Source: Chlorocebus sabaeus
Taxonomy: Eukaryota > Chordata > Mammalia > Primates > Cercopithecidae
Direction of reading: 5' to 3'
Assembly (NCBI RefSeq): GCF_047675955.1
Contig: NC_132916.1
Location: 71,541,481-71,605,480 of the forward strand
DNA: 64,000 nucleotides
Below, in pieces: positions 59,801 to 64,000 of the stretch (positions are counted from its first letter, which is position 1; every line of letters starts with the position of its first letter). The notes below the pieces were generated by a model that saw nothing but the letters and a program-made list of their open reading frames with translations, was not told where the DNA came from and did not search any database. The position numbers and the translations under genes are program-made.

Positions 59801-62800
59801 TATTTCCTTTTTCACCATAGCCCTCTATGGGCTTCCAAATATCCCCTTGCCAATTCCACAAGAACAGGCTTAGCAAAAGGCTTCTTGAAGGGAAAGATGT
59901 AACTCTGTGAGATGAATTAACAGAACACAGAGCAGTTTCTCAGAAAGCTTCTTTCCAGTTTTGAACGGAAGATATTTCCTTTTTCACCATAGCCCTCTAT
60001 GGGCTTCCAAATATCCCTTTGCCAATTCCACAAGAACAGCCTTAGCGAAAGGCTTCTTGAAGGGAAAGATGTAACTCTGTGAGATGAATTAAAAGAACAC
60101 AGAGCAGTTTCTCAGAAAGCTTCTTTCCAGTTTTGAACGGAAGATATTTCCTTTTTCACCATAGCCCTCTATGGGCTTCCAAATATCCCTTTGCCAATTC
60201 CACAAGAACAGCCTTAGCGAAAGGCTTCTTGAAGGGAAAGATGTAACTCTGTGAGATGAATTAACAGAACACAGAGCAGTTTCTCAGAAAGCTTCTTTCC
60301 AGTTTTGAACGGAAGATATTTCCTTTTTCACCATAGCCCTCTATGGGCTTCCAAATATCCCTTTGCCAATTCCACAAGAACAGCCTTAGCGAAAGGCTTC
60401 TTGAAGGGAAAGATGTAACTCTGTGAGATGAATTAACAGAACACAGAGCAGTTTCTCAGAAAGCTTCTTTCCAGTTTTGAACGGAAGATATTTCCTTTTT
60501 CACCATAGCCCTCTATGGGCTTCCAAATATCCCTTTGCCAATTCCACAAGAACAGCCTTAGCGAAAGGCTTCTTCAAGGGAAAAATGTAACTCTGTGAGA
60601 TGAATTAACAGAACACAGAGCAGTTTCTCAGAAAGCTTCTTTCCAGTTTTTAACGGAAGATATTTCCTTTTTCACCATAGCCCTCTATGGGCTTCCAAAT
60701 ATCCCCTTGCCAATTCCACAAGAACAGGCTTAGCAAAAGGCTTCTTGAAGGGAAAGATGTAACTCTGTGAGATGAATTAACAGAACACAGAGCAGTTTCC
60801 CAGAAAGGTTCTTTCCAGTTTTGAACGGAAGATATTTCCTTTTTCAGCATAGCCCTCTATGGGCTTCCAAATATCCCTTTGCCAATTCCACAAGAACAGG
60901 TTTAGCGAAAGGCTTCTTCAAGGGAAAGATGTAACTCTGTGAGATGAATTAAGAGAACACAGAGCAGTTTCTCAGAAAGCTTCTTTCCAGTTTTGAACGG
61001 AAGATATTTCCTTTTTCACCATAGCCCTCTATGGGCTTCCAAATATCCCTTTGCCAATTCCACAAGAACAGCCTTAGCGAAAGGCTTCTTGAAGGGAAAG
61101 ATGTAACTCTGTGAGATGAATTAACAGAACACAGAGCAGTTTCTCAGAAAGCTTCTTTCCAGTTTTGAAGGGAAGATATTTCCTTTTTCACCATAGCCCT
61201 CTATGGGCTTCCAAATATCCCTTTGCCAATTCCACAAGAACAGCCTTAGCGAAAGGCTTCTTGAAGGGAAAGATGTAACTCTGTGAGATGAATTAACAGA
61301 ACACAGAGCAGTTTCTCAGAAAGCTTCTTTCCAGTTTTGAACGGAAGATATTTCCTTTTTCACCATAGCCCTCTTTGGGCTTCCAAATATCCCTTTGCCA
61401 ATTCCACAAGAACAGCCTTAGCGAAAGGCTTCTTGAAGGGAAAGATGTAACTCTGTGAGATGAATTAACAGAACACAGAGCAGTTTCTCAGAAAGCTTCT
61501 TTCCAGTTTTGAACGGAAGATATTTCCTTATTCACCATAGCCCTCTATGGGCTTCCAAATATCCCTTTGCCAATTCCACAAGAACGGCCTTAGCGAAAGG
61601 CTTCTTGAAGGGAAAGCTGTAACTCTGTGAGATGAATTAACAAAACACAGAGGAGTTTCTCAGAAAGCTTCTTTCCAGTTTTGAACGGAAGATATTTCCT
61701 TTTTCACCATAGCCCTCTATTGCCTTCCAAATATCCCTTTGCCAATTCCACAAGAACAGCCTTAGCGAAAGGCTTCTTGAAGGGAAAGATGTAACTCTGT
61801 GAGATGAATTAACAGAACACAGAGCAGTTTCTCAGAAAGCTTCTTTCCAGTTTTGAACGGAAGATATTTCCTTTTTCACCATAGCCCTCTATTGCCTTCC
61901 AAATATCCCTTTGCCAATTCCACAAGAACAGGCTTAGCGAAAGGCTTCTTGAAGGGAAAGATGTAACTCTGTGAGATGAATTAAGAGAACACAGAGCAGT
62001 TTCCCAGAAAGGTTCTTTCCAGTTTTGAACGGAAGATATTTCCTTTTTCAGCATAGCCCTCTAAGGGCTTCCAAATATCCCTTTGCCAATTCCACAAGAA
62101 CAGGTTTAGCGAAAGGCTTCTTCAAGGGAAAGATGTAACTCTGTGAGATGAATTAACAGAACACAGAGCAGTTTCTCAGAAAGCTTCTTTCCAGTTTTGA
62201 ACGGAAGATATTTCCTTTTTCACCATAGCCCTCTAAGGGCTTCCAAATATCCCTTTGCCAATTCCACAAGAACAGCCTTAGGGAAAGGCTTCTTGAAGGG
62301 AAAGATGTAACTCTGTGAGATGAATTAACAGAACACAGAGCAGTTTCTCAGAAAGCTTCTTTCCAGTTTTGAACGTAAGATATTTCCTTTTTCACCATAG
62401 CCCTCTATGGGCTTCCAAATATCCCTTTGCCAATTCCACAAGAACAGCCTTAGCGAAAGGCTTCTTGAAGGGAAAGATGTAACTCTGTGAGATGAATTAA
62501 CAGAACACAGAGCAGTTTCTCAGAAAGCTTCTTTCCAGTTTTGAACGGAAGGTATTTCCTTTTGTACCATAGCCCTCTATGGGCTTCCAAATATCCCTTT
62601 GCCAATTCCACAAGAACAGCCTTAGCGAAAGGCTTCTTGAAGGGAAAGATGTAACTCTGTGAGATGAATTAACAGAACACAGAGCAGTTTCTCAGAAAGC
62701 TTCTTTCCAGTTTTGAACGGAAGATATTTCCTTTTTCACCATAGCCCTCTATGGGCTTCCAAATATCCCTTTGCCAATTCCACAAGAAGAGCCTTGGCGA

Positions 62801-63282
62801 AAGGCTTCTTGAAGGGAAAGATGTAACTCTGTGAGATGAATTAACAGAACACAGAGCAGTTTCTCAGAAAGCTTCTTTCCAGTTTTGAACGGAAGATATT
62901 TCCTTTTTCACCATAGCCCTCTATGGGCTTCCAAATATCCCTTTGCCAATTCCACAAGAACAGCCTTAGCAAAAGGCTTCTTGAAGGGAAAGATGTAACT
63001 CTCTGAGATGAATTAACAGAACACAGAGCAGTTTCTCAGAAAGCTTCTTTCCAGTTTTGAACGGAAGATATTTCCTTTTTCACCATAGCCCTCTATGGGC
63101 TTCCAAATATCCCTTTGCCAATTCCACAAGAACAGCCTTGGCGAAAGGCTTCTTGAAGGGAAAGATGTAACTCTGTGAGATGAATTAACAGAACACAGAG
63201 CAGTTTCTCAGAAAGCTTCTTTCCAGTTTTGAACGGAAGATATTTGCTTTTTCACCATAGCCCTCTACGGGGTTCCAAATAT

Positions 63283-63454
63283 CCCTTTGCCAATTCCACA
63301 AGAAGAGCCTTAGCGAAAGGCTTCTTGAAGGGAAAGATGTAACTCTGTGAGATGAATTAACAGAACACAGAGCAGTTTCTCAGAAAGCTTCTTTAAAGTT
63401 TGGAACAGAAGATATTTCCTTTTTCCCCATAGCCCTCCAGGGGCTTCCAAATAT
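63283..63454 (-). repeat. Divergent AAAG-type monomer 9 (right-hand subtype)
   Basis: Third copy of the right-hand subtype, 4987 bases (29 monomers minus one base) after the previous one. Confidence 0.75.
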
Positions 63455-63970
63455 CCCTTTGCCAATTCCACAAGAACAGCCTTAGCGAAAGGCTTCTTGA
63501 AGAGAAAGATGTAGCCCTGTGAGATGAATTAACAGAACACAGAGCAGTTTCTCAGAAAGCTTCTTTCCAGTTTTGAACGGAAGATATTTCCTTTTTCACC
63601 ATAGCCCTCTAGGGGCTTCCAAATATCCCTTTGCCAATTCCACAAGAACAGCCTTAGCGAAAGGCTTCCTGAAGGGAAAGATGTAACTCTGTGAGATGAA
63701 TTAACAGAACACAGAGCAGTTTCTCAGAAAGCTTCTTTCCAGTTTTGAACGGAAGATATTTCCTTTTTCCCCATAGCCCTCTATGGGCTTCCAAATATCC
63801 CTTTGCCAATTCCACAAGAACAGCCTTAGCGAAAGGCTTCCTGAAGGGAAAGATGTAACTCTGTGAGATGAATTAACAGAACGCAGAGCAGTTTCTCAGA
63901 AAGCTTCTTTCCAGTTTTGAACGGAAGATATTTCCTTTTTCACCATAGCCCTCTATGGGCTTCCAAATAT

Positions 63971-64000
63971 CCCCTTGCCAATTCCACAAGAACAGCCTTA
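63971..64000 (-). repeat. Partial monomer at the window edge
   Basis: The window ends 30 bases into monomer 373, which begins with the CCCCTTGCC boundary variant. The array clearly continues beyond the window on this side, and equally on the left, where base 1 is a monomer start only by choice of phase. Confidence 0.95.

Larger units (their letters stand above)
1..64000 (-). repeat. Alpha-satellite array, 172-base monomers, about 372 copies
   Basis: The entire window is a head-to-tail array of one 172-base unit with no interruption and no change of orientation. The reverse complement of the unit has the recognisable alpha-satellite stretches: ATATTTGGAAG, GGCTATGGTGAAAAAGG, AAATATCTTC and CTCACAGAGTTACATC. 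Alpha satellite is the centromeric DNA of primates and underlies CENP-A chromatin and the kinetochore. The exact 172-base period, the frequent HindIII site and the low divergence between monomers fit the African green monkey type as I remember it. Counting from base 1 to the last monomer start at 63971 gives 372 monomers minus 14 bases, and 14 single-base deletions can be located. The family assignment is very sure; the genus is inferred from memory. Confidence 0.97.
59801..64000 (-). repeat. Mosaic block at the right end
   Basis: Successive pieces match different parts of the window: 59.8-60.3 kb matches 50.7-51.2 kb; 60.57-61.3 kb matches 56.1-56.8 kb (offset 4470, 26 monomers minus two); 61.37-61.7 kb matches 45.72-46.08 kb; 62.96-63.15 kb matches 57.64-57.83 kb; and 63.24-63.9 kb matches 54.46-55.0 and 58.24-58.8 kb (offset 4987 from the latter, 29 monomers minus one). 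No gene is present. Confidence 0.65.

Noticed and set aside
2378..62054. Minus-strand reading frames of 66-111 codons (for example starting MLKKEISSVQ or MWNWQRDIWRP)
   Set aside because: They are translations of the satellite itself, repeated wherever TCTCAG became TCCCAG (TGA to TGG) or another stop is lost. They differ only by the satellite's substitutions, have no codon bias or upstream signals, and one length variant comes from a one-base deletion. I do not annotate them as genes.
1..64000. CRISPR-like regularly spaced repeats
   Set aside because: The period is 172 bases with no unique spacers: repeat and interval are equally conserved. No cas-like gene is present.
1..64000. A novel protein-coding or defence system hidden in the window
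   Set aside because: Both strands are satellite throughout. There is no open frame beyond 111 codons and no non-repetitive stretch in which a gene could lie.
1..64000. Human or macaque origin
   Set aside because: Human alpha satellite has a 171-base period and 20-40% divergence between neighbouring monomers; macaque shows diverged dimers. Here neighbours differ by only a few bases and the period is 172. This is from memory of these families, with no database search.
1..64000. Promoters, terminators or an RNA gene (tRNA, 5S-like boxes)
   Set aside because: Nothing beyond the satellite motifs stands out from one monomer to the next. Alpha satellite can be transcribed, but the sequence shows no defined promoter.

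Overview
The whole 64 kb window is one uninterrupted tandem array of primate alpha satellite, the centromeric repeat family. It contains about 372 head-to-tail monomers of 172 bases plus a 30-base partial monomer at the right edge. All monomers are in the same orientation: read in the usual alpha-satellite direction, they lie on the minus strand. I see no protein-coding gene, RNA gene, transposable element, CRISPR array or unique sequence. Short minus-strand reading frames of 66 to 111 codons exist only where point changes remove a stop codon that most monomers carry.

Likely source: the 172-base period, a HindIII site in most monomers, and close similarity between monomers agree with what I remember of the classical African green monkey (Chlorocebus) HindIII alpha satellite. 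Human alpha satellite has about 171 bases per monomer and is much more diverged between neighbours. Macaque arrays are organised as diverged dimers of about 340 bases. A closely related guenon cannot be excluded.

Layout: diagnostic base changes reveal large nested duplications, almost always by whole numbers of monomers. Bases 1-3060 form a block collinear with 33.7-35.7 kb. Bases 3061-14066 (copy A, 64 monomers) and 14067-26447 (copy B, 72 monomers) are a nearly identical tandem duplication, with an 8-monomer (1375-base) length difference between them. Bases 26448-41200 hold three related blocks separated by offsets of 29 to 39 monomers. Near 41.2-41.6 kb the variant vocabulary changes. From there to about 51.6 kb the array shows 15-monomer and 8-monomer periods and a local 4-monomer duplication. 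Two tandem copies of a 21/22-monomer block follow (about 51.6-58.9 kb), and then a mosaic of pieces seen elsewhere in the window (58.9-64 kb).

Functional elements: most monomers carry an exact match to the 17-base pJ-alpha motif known from alpha satellite. I found no complete CENP-B box. Seven monomers carry a site that matches 14 of 17 CENP-B box positions and 8 of 9 essential ones, at an unusual place in the monomer. Each typical monomer also contains three short inverted repeats that could form hairpins. The period is kept very strictly: I found 14 single-base deletions and no insertions, and they account exactly for the phase at the right edge of the window. Block limits given here were set by eye from variant landmarks and are accurate to roughly one monomer unless stated otherwise.
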